Source: Maritalea mediterranea
GTDB lineage: Bacteria; Pseudomonadota; Alphaproteobacteria; Rhizobiales; Devosiaceae
Reading direction: 5' to 3'
Assembly: GCF_021568695.1 (NCBI RefSeq)
Contig: NZ_JAKGTI010000001.1
Coordinates: forward strand, 806,001 to 870,000
DNA: 64,000 bases
Both the position numbers and the translations under genes were made by a program. The first letter of the stretch is position 1; each line of letters opens with the position of its first letter. Positions 1-7,854 of the stretch are shown here, one piece after another. The notes under the pieces are model-generated. The model was not told the DNA's origin. It saw only the letters and a list, made by a program, of their open reading frames with translations, and did no database searches.

Positions 1-17
1 CGTTATTTGGGGGTCTG

Positions 18-437
18 ATGAGCAAGATTTTCACCCACGATCAGGACATTTTGTTCCAGCACTGCGATCCCGCGGGCATTGTGTTTTATCCGCGCTTTTT
101 TGAGATGATCAATCTCACCATCGAGCGCTGGTTCGACAAAGAGATTGGCTATTCCTTCGCGCAAATGCATGTGGCCGACCAAACGGCGGTGCCCACCGCC
201 AGTGTGGAAGCAACGTTCAATGCCCCGGGCAAGCTGGGAGAAGAATGGCAATGGCACCTGACGGTTGAGCGGGTGGGCCGCACCAGCGTGAAAGTGCGCG
301 TGTGGGGCACCCACGACCATCAAACCAAGGTGGAAAGCACCATGACCCTGGTGCACATCACCAAATCCACCGGGCGACCCATTGAATGGTCGCAACAGCT
401 TAAAGACAAAATGACACTCTATTTGGAAAAAGAATAA
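18..437 (+). CDS. Acyl-CoA thioesterase, 4-hydroxybenzoyl-CoA thioesterase family
   Basis: A 139-residue single hotdog-fold protein, the normal length for the family. The active-site helix motif H-C-D-P-A-G-I-V-F-Y-P-R-F-F lies at residues 15-28, and Asp17 matches the catalytic Asp of the Pseudomonas-type 4-hydroxybenzoyl-CoA thioesterase. It should hydrolyse an acyl- or aroyl-CoA thioester in the cytoplasm. The ATG follows a G-rich stretch and overlaps an upstream TGA, so it is probably the last part of an operon beginning left of the window. Its TAA overlaps the ATG of the RidA gene by one base. Thioesterase plus RidA pairs are known to me from aromatic-CoA (salicylyl- or 2-aminobenzoyl-CoA) degradation operons; that role here is inference. 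Confidence 0.88.
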   Translation: MSKIFTHDQDILFQHCDPAGIVFYPRFFEMINLTIERWFDKEIGYSFAQMHVADQTAVPTASVEATFNAPGKLGEEWQWHLTVERVGRTSVKVRVWGTHDHQTKVESTMTLVHITKSTGRPIEWSQQLKDKMTLYLEKE

Positions 438-838
438 TGGCACATATTGTTGTACACCCTGAAGGATGGAAGCCCGCAAAAGGCTATGCCAATGGCATGC
501 TTGCTGAAGGGCGCACGCTGTATGTGGGCGGCCAAATTGGCTGGACAAAAGATCAGGTTTTTGAAGCCAAAGACTTTATTGGCCAAATGGAACAGGCCCT
601 GCGCAATATTCTCGATGTCGTGGAAGCGGCCGGGGGTAAGGCTGAGCATCTCACCCGTCTGACATGGTATGTGACCGACAAGCAGGAATATCTGGCGCAC
701 CAAAAGGAAGTGGGGGCCGCCTATCGCCGGGTGCTGGGTTATCACTTCCCGGCCATGACTATGGTGGTGGTGTCGGCCTTGGTGGAAGACGAAGCACTGA
801 TCGAAATTGAAGGCACCGCGGTGTTGCCCAACACCTAA
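437..838 (+). CDS. RidA/YjgF/UK114 family protein lacking the usual catalytic arginine
   Basis: A 133-residue protein with the RidA fold pattern: a G-G-Q-I-G strand near residue 32, a helix with N-I-L-D-V-V-E-A-A-G-G (57-67), and the C-terminal pattern I-E-I-E-G-T-A. Archetypal RidA deaminates reactive enamines and imines using an Arg in the P-A-R segment (Arg105 in E. coli). Here the segment reads F-P-A-M-T-M at 104-109, so the Arg position is Met107. That places it in a non-archetypal Rid subgroup without the standard imine deaminase residue. It overlaps the thioesterase gene by one base and is certainly co-transcribed with it. The convergent araC gene ends 10 bases downstream and I see no terminator between them. 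Confidence 0.88.
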   Translation: MAHIVVHPEGWKPAKGYANGMLAEGRTLYVGGQIGWTKDQVFEAKDFIGQMEQALRNILDVVEAAGGKAEHLTRLTWYVTDKQEYLAHQKEVGAAYRRVLGYHFPAMTMVVVSALVEDEALIEIEGTAVLPNT

Positions 839-848
839 GAGCTGGCCT

Positions 849-1808
849 TCAGCATAATTGGCGCTTGGCGAAATTCAGCGTTTGCTGCGGTGTTTCGCCA
901 AACGCATCGCGATAGTCCTGCGAAAACCGCCCCAAATGGTTGAAGCCCAAAGCCGAGGCAATCTGCGTGACGGTCTGCCCATCATGGGCCCCTTGCAGCA
1001 GATAATGGGCGCGGCGCAAACGCTCTAGCCGCACCATTTGCATCGGCGTCAATCCATAGGTCTGTTTGAAGCCATATTGCAGCGCCCGCACCGAGGCACC
1101 AGCGGCCCGGGCAATATCATGCAGACAGATTTCGGCACTGAATTCACTTTTGATATAGGCCATGGCGCGCTTGATCTGCGCCGGGGCCAGATGCACCGGC
1201 GTCGCGTCAAAGAAGCATTGAATATTGCTCGGTGCCGCTTCCAAAAATTGCAACAGCAATTCCGACAGGCCATGCGGGGTAGCGCCCGAATCTAAATCCG
1301 CGAAAATGCGGCGCAACTGATTGCGCCATGGTTGGAGCTGCTTGGCCTGCATGCGTAATTTGGGATCGAACCGGATGGGCGCATCCAAGGAGCGACCCAG
1401 CATCATTTCGGCTTCCTTGCGCAAATGCTCTGCCTCAATTTGCACCAGCAGCATTTCGCAATCCGCGTGCCAGATCATATCGGTTTTGAGATCGGGGTTC
1501 AGGATGGTGGCAAACTCAATGGTGCTCTCCACCTCCATTTTGCCATTGGTGATCTGCGCCCCGCCAGCCAATGGAATTTGGATCAGATAAAAACGTTCCA
1601 ACTCGCCGGGGGTGATGCGCACGGCACCACCATAGCGCATATAATTAAACGAAAAGCCGGGTAGCGCCACATGATTGTGCACCGCATCTAAACGTGACTG
1701 CGGCGCCGCAAAATCCAACCGATGGGCGCAATATTTGCGCGCCACCATTTCCCGCGCGCACTCCAACTCCGCTGAATGAAACAGCCGATATTTAGCCAAA
1801 GGCTCCAT
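849..1808 (-). CDS. AraC-family transcriptional regulator
   Basis: The C-terminal 100 residues carry the AraC double helix-turn-helix, with I-A-R-A-A-G-A-S-V-R-A-L-Q in the first helix-turn-helix and the signature A-L-G-F-N-H-L-G-R-F-S-Q-D-Y in the second. The N-terminal part resembles the AraC-binding-like domain of OruR/FeaR-type regulators (inference). An open frame extends to 1880, but the ATG at 1808 has a good ribosome binding site (GGGAGA, 9 bases upstream), while 1838 and 1880 have none, so I use 1808 (319 residues). It is divergent from the flavin monooxygenase gene at 1933, separated by about 120 bases, and probably controls that gene, itself, or both. Confidence 0.9.
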   Translation of the reverse strand: MEPLAKYRLFHSAELECAREMVARKYCAHRLDFAAPQSRLDAVHNHVALPGFSFNYMRYGGAVRITPGELERFYLIQIPLAGGAQITNGKMEVESTIEFATILNPDLKTDMIWHADCEMLLVQIEAEHLRKEAEMMLGRSLDAPIRFDPKLRMQAKQLQPWRNQLRRIFADLDSGATPHGLSELLLQFLEAAPSNIQCFFDATPVHLAPAQIKRAMAYIKSEFSAEICLHDIARAAGASVRALQYGFKQTYGLTPMQMVRLERLRRAHYLLQGAHDGQTVTQIASALGFNHLGRFSQDYRDAFGETPQQTLNFAKRQLC

Positions 1809-1932
1809 TGTTGTAGTTCTCCCAACGGCCGTACGCATTATTTTGCGTTTTTCGGATAGCCGTCTCCCTCTATCTGACATTTAGTTTAGGCATAAAATAA
1901 TAAATGTTGCAATCGGCTTGGAGGAGGGGACG

Positions 1933-3423
1933 ATGACAACGAAGAAAAAGGTGGCCGTAATCGGTGCTGGGGTGAGCGGTCTTGTGACCGCAAAGACGTT
2001 CAAGGAAAAGGGTCACGATGTGACCATTATCGAACGCAGCCACGATCTGGGTGGCGTGTGGGAACTTTCGCGATCCTATCCCGATGTGCAAACCCAAAGC
2101 CCTAAAGATTTGTACCGCTATACCGATAAGCCCATGCCGGATGATTATCCGGAATGGCCCAAGGGGCCGCAGGTCCATGCCTATCTGGACAGCTACGCCG
2201 CCGACTATAATCTGCGCGACCACATCCGCTTCAACACCAGCGTTTCAGAGACGTCTCGCCGCGCGGACGGGCATAAAGGCTGGACGCTGCATCTGGTGGA
2301 TCAGGCGGGCAAGGAAAGCACTGAGGACTTTGATTTCGTCTCGGTCTGCACCGGACAATTCAGCGAAAAGAATATTCTCACCCATCCCGGTCAAGAGGCA
2401 TTTGAAGCGCAGGGCGGGCAGGTGATGCACTCATCTGAATATACTGACCCGTCCATTGTGGAAGGCAAAAATGTCACCGTGCTCGGCTTTTCCAAGTCCG
2501 CCACCGACATTGCGGTGAATGCGGTGAAGTCAGGCGCAAAATCCGTCACTATCGTTTATCTGCAATCGGTCTGGCGTGTGCCCTATTTCATCGGCGGGCT
2601 GATCAACTTTAAGCGCATCCTTTATATCCGCAAACAGGAGCAAATGTTCCCGAGCTGGGGGCTGAACCCGATGCAAAAGCTGGCGCATGTGATCGGAAAA
2701 CCTTTCGTGTGGGCCAATTGGCGTGCGCTTGAAGCCTTGCTGACCATGCAGCTCAAGCTGAAAAAGACCGGGCTGCGGCCAGAGATCAAAATTGAAGATG
2801 AAATCAATTGCTCGGTGCCGATTGTCACTCCCGGCCTGTTCGAGATGATCGCCGTTGGCCGCATCAATTGCATCAAAGGCACTTTCAAAGAATATGAGGG
2901 CGACAGCGTGGTGCTGACCGGCGGCGAAAAGGTGAAAACAGACCTCGCCATTCAGGCCGTTGGCTGGAAGCTGGGCGTGCCCTATCTGCCGAAAGAATAT
3001 CAAGACAAGCTGGTGGAAGAGGATGGGCAATATCGGCTCTACCGCATCATCGCTAATCCCGATTTGCCGGACATGGGCTTTGTGGGCTTCAACTCATCCT
3101 TCTGCACGGTGCTATGCGCCGACCTCGCCGCCAACTGGCTGGTGCGCTATGCTGATGGCAAACTGGCCAAGCAGCCGACAGCAAAGCAGATGAACGACAA
3201 TATCGAGCAAATGCTGCACTGGAAGCGATATGAAAAGCCGTCAGCCAAAGTCTATGGCGGGCTGTGTGTAGCCCCTTACCACTTCAAACATTTTGATGAA
3301 TTGCTGGACGATATGGGCGCCAAGATCAGGCGGCGCAATCCGCTTGCGGAAAACTTCACCCCGCCCGACGCCGACGCCTATCGCCGCTTTTTGGATTCAA
3401 CCCCGGATTATCGGGTGAATTAG
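1933..3423 (+). CDS. Flavin-containing monooxygenase (NAD(P)/FAD-dependent)
   Basis: A protein of about 496 residues. An N-terminal FAD Rossmann motif G-A-G-V-S-G is near residue 11, followed by an acidic I-I-E-R end of strand 2. A second dinucleotide site, V-L-G-F-S-K-S-A-T-D near residue 180, would bind NADPH, and an FMO-fingerprint-like G-G-Q-V-M-H-S-S-E-Y lies just before it. Such enzymes put one oxygen atom on a soft nucleophile (N or S) or perform Baeyer-Villiger oxidation; the substrate cannot be read from the sequence. A TTG at 1918 is in frame, but the ATG at 1933 sits behind a strong GGAGGAGGGG and is taken as the start. It is followed after 12 bases by a cupin gene, so the two form an operon divergent from the AraC regulator. 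Confidence 0.88.
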   Translation: MTTKKKVAVIGAGVSGLVTAKTFKEKGHDVTIIERSHDLGGVWELSRSYPDVQTQSPKDLYRYTDKPMPDDYPEWPKGPQVHAYLDSYAADYNLRDHIRFNTSVSETSRRADGHKGWTLHLVDQAGKESTEDFDFVSVCTGQFSEKNILTHPGQEAFEAQGGQVMHSSEYTDPSIVEGKNVTVLGFSKSATDIAVNAVKSGAKSVTIVYLQSVWRVPYFIGGLINFKRILYIRKQEQMFPSWGLNPMQKLAHVIGKPFVWANWRALEALLTMQLKLKKTGLRPEIKIEDEINCSVPIVTPGLFEMIAVGRINCIKGTFKEYEGDSVVLTGGEKVKTDLAIQAVGWKLGVPYLPKEYQDKLVEEDGQYRLYRIIANPDLPDMGFVGFNSSFCTVLCADLAANWLVRYADGKLAKQPTAKQMNDNIEQMLHWKRYEKPSAKVYGGLCVAPYHFKHFDELLDDMGAKIRRRNPLAENFTPPDADAYRRFLDSTPDYRVN

Positions 3424-3434
3424 GAGGAGAGAAA

Positions 3435-3878
3435 ATGACATTAACACCAGGCATTACCGCCAAAGGAGAAGGGCTTGAGGGCACCAAATGGAACATTTTG
3501 GGCCAAACCTATATCCCCAAACTCTATTCAGAAAACGCCATGATCTGGCACGCACTTTTGCCTGCCGACAGCTTTGTGCCACCGCACATTCACCCCACGC
3601 AGGATGAGTGGATCACCATGCTGGATGGCGAGTTGGAGCTGGCCTTTGGCGATGAGATTTTAACCGCCCGTGCAGGCGACACGGTGCGCATGCCCATGGG
3701 CATCGCCCACGGCATCACCAACAAATCCGGCAAAGATGCGAACTGCTTTTTCGGCGTCGCCCCCAGCCGCAAACTCTTTGATTTGTTTGAAGCCCTGCAT
3801 GATTTGGGCGACCCGGACGAAGTGGTGCGCCTCTCCGCATTGCACGAAGTGAACTTTCTCCCCCCACCATCTGAATAA
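3435..3878 (+). CDS. Single-domain cupin protein
   Basis: A 147-residue protein with both cupin motifs. Motif 1 is P-P-H-I-H-P-T-Q-D-E-W at about residues 52-62, giving two His and a Glu as metal ligands; motif 2 is around P-M-G-I-A-H-G-I at about residue 90. A mononuclear metal (Fe, Mn or Ni) is likely bound. Some relatives are dioxygenases or isomerases, others only bind ligands, so no reaction is assigned. It lies 12 bases after the monooxygenase, with TAGGAGGAG as both stop and ribosome binding site, and probably acts on the same compound. A bidirectional terminator follows. Confidence 0.85.
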   Translation: MTLTPGITAKGEGLEGTKWNILGQTYIPKLYSENAMIWHALLPADSFVPPHIHPTQDEWITMLDGELELAFGDEILTARAGDTVRMPMGIAHGITNKSGKDANCFFGVAPSRKLFDLFEALHDLGDPDEVVRLSALHEVNFLPPPSE

Positions 3879-3919
3879 GGTTTAACCTGACGCGTCTTCA
3901 ACAGATGGCACAAAGAAAG

Positions 3920-3946
3920 AAGGGCGGGGAAATTCCCCGCCCTTTT
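3920..3946. terminator. Bidirectional intrinsic terminator
   Basis: A perfect 10-bp stem, AAGGGCGGGG at 3920-3929 with its complement at 3935-3944, has a 5-base loop and a T-rich flank on both sides. It sits between the convergent cupin and dctM genes and can end both transcripts. Confidence 0.8.
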
Positions 3947-3964
3947 GGTCTCGATGGAAGATGA

Positions 3965-5371
3965 CTAGCCTAACAACAGACTCGGCAACCACAACACAAT
4001 GCTTGGGAAAGCAATAAGCACCGCAATGGTGATCGCATCCGCGACAAAAAACGGGGTCGCGCCGCGGAACACATCTTGCACTGAGATATCGTCGCGCACA
4101 CCGGCAACGACGAAACAATTGAGCCCAATGGGCGGGGTGATCAAACAGAGCTCGGCCATTTTCACGACAATAATGCCGAACCAGATGGCGCAGCCCCAGC
4201 CGCTCATGCCAAAGGCACTTTCTGCCGCGGTGACATCCATGCCGCCATTCAGCGCCATGACCGCCGGGAAGACCACGGGCAGGGTGAGCAGCAACATGCC
4301 GATCGCATCCATAAACATGCCCAGCACCGCATAGGCGAGCAAGATCATGATGAGGATGATCATCGGATGCTGATCCAGCGAGGTGACCCAATCTGAGAAC
4401 GCGCCGGGTAGGTCGGCAAAGCCCAAAAAACGCACATAGATCAACACGCCCCAAATGATGGTGAAGATCATCACCGCCAGCTTGGCAGATTCGGTGAGCG
4501 CGTCTTTGAATTGCCCCCACCGCATGCCATGCAACAGGGCCATCACAAAGATGATAAAGGCCCCGATCGCCCCACCTTCAGTCGGCGTGCCCCAGGCATC
4601 GCCACCAAACGGATTGTAGATAAAGCAGATGATGATGATCACCACCGCAAAGATCGGCAGGGCAGGGGGCAGTGCCTTGAAGCGCTCGCCCCAGGTAAAG
4701 CCGCTCACGGATGGGCCCAGATCCTTATTGACGGTGGCCATCAGCACCACCAGCCCGCCATAAATAAGGGCGGAGACGGCGCCGGGAATAAAGCCCGCCA
4801 GCAGCAACGCGCCCACATCCTGTTCCACAATAATGGCGTAAATCACCAGAATGGCAGAAGGGGGGATCAGTGAGGCCAGCGTACCACCCGCAGCCACAAC
4901 GCCTGCGGCAAAGCGCTTGTCATAACCGATCTTGAGCATTTCAGGGATGGCGATGCGGGCAAAGACAGCAGATGTCGCCACCGAAGCACCCGATACGGCG
5001 GCAAAGCCTGCGGTGGCAAACACCGTGGCCACACCCATGCCACCGGGTAGCCAGGCCACCCATTTCTTCGCGGCCTCAAACATGGCGCGTGTCAGCCCGG
5101 CATAATAGGCAAGATAGCCGATCAGAATAAAGGTCGGGATCAGCGACAGGGCCTGAGACGACACTTTGGAGTGCGGCACTTGCCCAGCTGTTTTCGCGGC
5201 AACGCCCAACGCCCAGAAAAACTGGTTGGGATCATAACCCTTTTTCGACCAGAACACCCACACCAGACCGATCACGCCGGCCATGGCGGCAGCAAAGGCC
5301 ACACGCACGCCAATTAACACCATCAGGAGCAGCAGGCCCGTAACGATCAAGCCAATATCAATGGTGGTCAT
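3965..5371 (-). CDS. dctM: TRAP transporter large permease subunit (DctM family)
   Basis: A 468-residue, very hydrophobic protein with about a dozen membrane segments and family-typical stretches such as G-G-T-L-A-S-L-I-P-P-S near residue 160 and T-P-P-I-G-L-N near residue 415. It is the ion-coupled channel subunit of a tripartite ATP-independent periplasmic transporter in the inner membrane. Its start overlaps the end of dctQ by four bases (ATGA), which gives translational coupling. With dctQ and dctP upstream the system is complete. The nearby DctB-like sensor suggests an organic acid substrate; the monooxygenase/cupin operon next door suggests it may instead import that operon's substrate. 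Confidence 0.93.
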   Translation of the reverse strand: MTTIDIGLIVTGLLLLMVLIGVRVAFAAAMAGVIGLVWVFWSKKGYDPNQFFWALGVAAKTAGQVPHSKVSSQALSLIPTFILIGYLAYYAGLTRAMFEAAKKWVAWLPGGMGVATVFATAGFAAVSGASVATSAVFARIAIPEMLKIGYDKRFAAGVVAAGGTLASLIPPSAILVIYAIIVEQDVGALLLAGFIPGAVSALIYGGLVVLMATVNKDLGPSVSGFTWGERFKALPPALPIFAVVIIIICFIYNPFGGDAWGTPTEGGAIGAFIIFVMALLHGMRWGQFKDALTESAKLAVMIFTIIWGVLIYVRFLGFADLPGAFSDWVTSLDQHPMIILIMILLAYAVLGMFMDAIGMLLLTLPVVFPAVMALNGGMDVTAAESAFGMSGWGCAIWFGIIVVKMAELCLITPPIGLNCFVVAGVRDDISVQDVFRGATPFFVADAITIAVLIAFPSIVLWLPSLLLG

Positions 5372-6009
5372 TTGCTGTCCTCCTCAAGGCCGGACACATG
5401 CTCGGCTTCGCGTTGAGCTTGCGTGGCGGCATCTTCGATCAGCGGCACGGCCACGGGATGGGCGGCATTGGTGGCAAAGGCGCGGCCAAAGCCCCACAAT
5501 TGGATCACCAGCCGCAGGCTGAGAATGAAAAAGGCCACCGGTGCCAGCAACTTGGCGGGCCAGAGCGGCAGGCCGATATCAATAGATGAATCGCGGCTCC
5601 ACATGGGGACGCTGAAATCAAATGACCGTTGGAAATGCGCCCAGGAGCCCCAGACCAAAAGGATCATCAGGATCAACATGGCGAGCGTGCCGACAAATTC
5701 GGCCAGCCAGAGCGGACGACCTTTGAGCTGCCCGATCAAAATATCCATGCGGATATGACCGCCGACCCGTTGGGTATAGGCAATGCCCACAAAGGCAATC
5801 AGCGGCATGATCTGCTCGATCCAGTCTACATAGCCGGAAAGCGGACGGTTGAAGAAATTACGCCCCCCGACAGAGAAAACCGCCATAACCATCAGCGAGA
5901 AAATCGCCAGGCCACCGATCAGAACCAGAATTTTTTCAATGGAAAAGAGCCGTTGATCCAAACGACTTAGAAAGCTGTTGTCCGTTAAAACGGATGCGGT
6001 GCCAGCCAT
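5368..6009 (-). CDS. dctQ: TRAP transporter small permease subunit (DctQ family)
   Basis: A 213-residue protein with four predicted membrane helices and the conserved DctQ features E-Q-I-M-P-L near residue 65 and a G-G-H-I-R-M-D motif near residue 84. It pairs with DctM to form the membrane domain. It has long cytoplasmic tails: about 25 residues before the first helix and about 45 after the last. It lies about 75 bases after dctP and overlaps dctM by four bases. The start at 6009 follows a GGGGGAGGACACC stretch. Confidence 0.9.
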   Translation of the reverse strand: MAGTASVLTDNSFLSRLDQRLFSIEKILVLIGGLAIFSLMVMAVFSVGGRNFFNRPLSGYVDWIEQIMPLIAFVGIAYTQRVGGHIRMDILIGQLKGRPLWLAEFVGTLAMLILMILLVWGSWAHFQRSFDFSVPMWSRDSSIDIGLPLWPAKLLAPVAFFILSLRLVIQLWGFGRAFATNAAHPVAVPLIEDAATQAQREAEHVSGLEEDSK

Positions 6010-6085
6010 GGTGTCCTCCCCCGAAAACCATCAGCAAAAATACCGGCCACACCCAAGAGGTGCGGCCGATAGGTCTGTAATTGGC

Positions 6086-7087
6086 TTAGTTTGCCAAGGT
6101 TGAGTTCACCAGGTCCAGCAATTCTTCGGCTGGCAGGCCTTTGGCCTTGTTTTCCTCAACCCAGTTTTGGGCAATGCTGCCGGCAGCAGAACGGAACTCG
6201 TCCAACTCTGCATCGGTATAGGTGATGCGCTCAATGCCGCGCTCATCCAACGCAGGACCCCATTTTTCCATGGTGTTGTTGTTGTAGTTGTCCACATAGT
6301 GCTGCAGTGATTCCGGAATAGAGCTCATCAGCGCTTCGCGGTGCGCGTCAGACAAGCTGTTCAGCGCATCCGTGTTGGCCACAACCGGGCAGTTCACTGT
6401 GCCGGGGTTCATGTTGGTGGTCCACCAGTCGCCGCTTTCAATGGTGCCGAAAGACATGTGGGCGTGCGGGGCAAAGGCCACCGCCTTCACAACGCCGGAA
6501 TCAAGCGCCTGACGCACTTCTGTTGCAGACATGGAGTTGGGCACAGCGCCAAGTGTTTCCATGGCGCGGCCAATACCGCCTGTGGCACGCACAGAAAGAC
6601 CTTCAAAATCTTCCAGCGTACGCGGTGCGTCGCCAACACCCACAAAGTTATATTGTGGCAACGGCGAAGGCATCAGCAAGGTCGCATTCCAGCGGCCCAA
6701 ATCTTTTTGCGTGGCGGGGTGGTTGTAAACCGCCATCGACACTTCGATCTCTTCTTCCAAAGAAGAAACGCCCAGGAACGGCAATTCCAGAACGGTGATG
6801 GATGGGTTTTTGTCGGCGTGATAGCCCGCGCAAAACTGCGCCATTTCAAATGCGCCGATGGAAATGCCATCCAAGTTTTCGCGGTTGTTGGACAAGCCAC
6901 CATAGGACAAGTTGAGCGTAAACTCGCCGTCGGTTTTTTCGTTCACCAACTCGGCCAAACGCTCCACATGCTCAGTGAAGGCGCGGCGCTTACCCCAAAG
7001 GGACACATTCCATTCCACCGCGACGGCTTCGCCCACAAAGGCGACGCCCAATAACGCAGCAATAGCTGTTTTCGTAATGGTCTTCAT
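6086..7087 (-). CDS. dctP: TRAP transporter periplasmic solute-binding protein (DctP family)
   Basis: A 333-residue protein with a cleavable signal peptide (K-T-I-T-K-T-A start, hydrophobic core, cleavage near A-V-A at about 24). Mature features include L-S-V-R-A-T-G-G near residue 165, where the conserved Arg of DctP proteins contacts the ligand carboxylate, and the following E-V-R-Q-A-L-D segment. It delivers substrate to DctQM in the periplasm. A strong GGGAGGA lies 5 bases before the ATG. It is the first gene of the operon. By eye I did not find a -24/-12 sigma-54 promoter in the 200 bases upstream, which fits the unusual DctD further up. Confidence 0.92.
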   Translation of the reverse strand: MKTITKTAIAALLGVAFVGEAVAVEWNVSLWGKRRAFTEHVERLAELVNEKTDGEFTLNLSYGGLSNNRENLDGISIGAFEMAQFCAGYHADKNPSITVLELPFLGVSSLEEEIEVSMAVYNHPATQKDLGRWNATLLMPSPLPQYNFVGVGDAPRTLEDFEGLSVRATGGIGRAMETLGAVPNSMSATEVRQALDSGVVKAVAFAPHAHMSFGTIESGDWWTTNMNPGTVNCPVVANTDALNSLSDAHREALMSSIPESLQHYVDNYNNNTMEKWGPALDERGIERITYTDAELDEFRSAAGSIAQNWVEENKAKGLPAEELLDLVNSTLAN

Positions 7088-7223
7088 CTTGTTCCTCCCA
7101 AGAAAACCTGAACCAAATCTGATTGCATCAACCGACCCGGCAGGTGCCGAGTCGATGCTGGCTATAGATTAGGCAGGCAGCGTGGGATTGGGTATGAAGA
7201 AAACTGCCAATGGGAAAAGCACG

Positions 7224-7245
7224 CCCCTGCGGATTTCCGCAGGGG
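7224..7245. repeat. Perfect GC-rich hairpin in the dctP-dctD spacer
   Basis: A 9-bp perfect stem, CCCCTGCGG at 7224-7232 with its complement at 7237-7245, and a 4-base loop. There is no clear T-run on either side, so it reads as an intergenic palindrome rather than a sure terminator. The surrounding bases 7088-7320 hold no gene that I can support. Confidence 0.5.
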
Positions 7246-7320
7246 GGATTTGCGCAGTTGCGGGTCGCTGCGCCCACTCTTCGGCGCTCGCGCCGCGAGG
7301 CTGGCCCGGCCACCTCGGTA

Positions 7321-7533
7321 TTTTTACACGCCGCCACCGGACACTGCGTGTCCGTCCCCGGCACCCCCGCCATGGGTGCCCCGCTTTAAAGCTGTGCAGG
7401 GCGCCACCCCACCCCCTCACGTCATTACCGGACTTGATCCGGTAATCCATGTAGCGTTAGCATTGGGCACTCCCCACCAATGTGGTGCACATTCACAAGC
7501 GCTGCTTGGACCCCGGATCTAGTCCGGGGTGAC
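7321..7533. repeat. Composite intergenic repeat, copy A
   Basis: The block starts at TTTTTACACGCCGCC, continues through ATGGGTGCCCCGCTT, and holds two hairpins with 5-base loops. One is at 7424-7446 (stem ATTACCGGA), the other at 7510-7530 (stem ACCCCGGA). The same order of elements recurs at 18524-18739, with near-identical sequence around the first hairpin. A second copy of the TTTTTACGCGC-type motif, inverted, lies at 7812-7829. There is no open frame with coding character here. It is a dispersed, non-coding, possibly mobile repeat. Confidence 0.7.
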
Positions 7534-7674
7534 ACTGTTGTGTGGCGAGGCGTCGTGACAAACATCTGCAAGGGAAAAGAGTTGCCGCGTGCATTTGTTT
7601 CCCAGATTTGGTCTTATGCCGTGTCGGCGCAAGCAACGGAGAGTGCTGAAATCTTATCCATTCTTACGGTGGCC

Positions 7675-7741
7675 GTCCCGGCCTTGAGCCGGGACCAGCT
7701 AGCCGTAACCGTTAAAGTTGGCCCCGGATCAGGTCCGGGGC
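7675..7741. repeat. Two adjacent palindromic units of the CCGG-type repeat family
   Basis: Hairpin 1 is at 7675-7695 (stem GTCCCGGC, loop CTTGA). Hairpin 2 is at 7721-7741 (stem GCCCCGGA, 5-base loop). Both have the same build as the palindromes at 7424, 7510, 18629 and 18716: an 8-9 bp stem closing on CCGG with a 5-base loop. Apart from these units, and the inverted end motif at 7812-7829, I see nothing in 7534-7854. Confidence 0.65.
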
Positions 7742-7854
7742 GGCCGCGATGAGAGCGAGAGGCTGGGGAAATATCCACGAGAAAAGAGCGGGAAGGACGC
7801 GAACGATGGTTGCGCGTAAAAAGAGCGCCAAACAGACCTCGGACCAAACGTCCT

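Noticed and set aside
6341-7054. A 237-codon plus-strand frame opposite dctP
   Set aside because: dctP has a signal peptide and conserved residues on the minus strand; the other frame is a high-GC third-position artefact.
7088-7320. A -24/-12 sigma-54 promoter for dctP
   Set aside because: I looked for GGCAC-N5-TTGC on the minus strand. A GGCAC occurs, but no TTGC follows at the right spacing. The check was by eye only.
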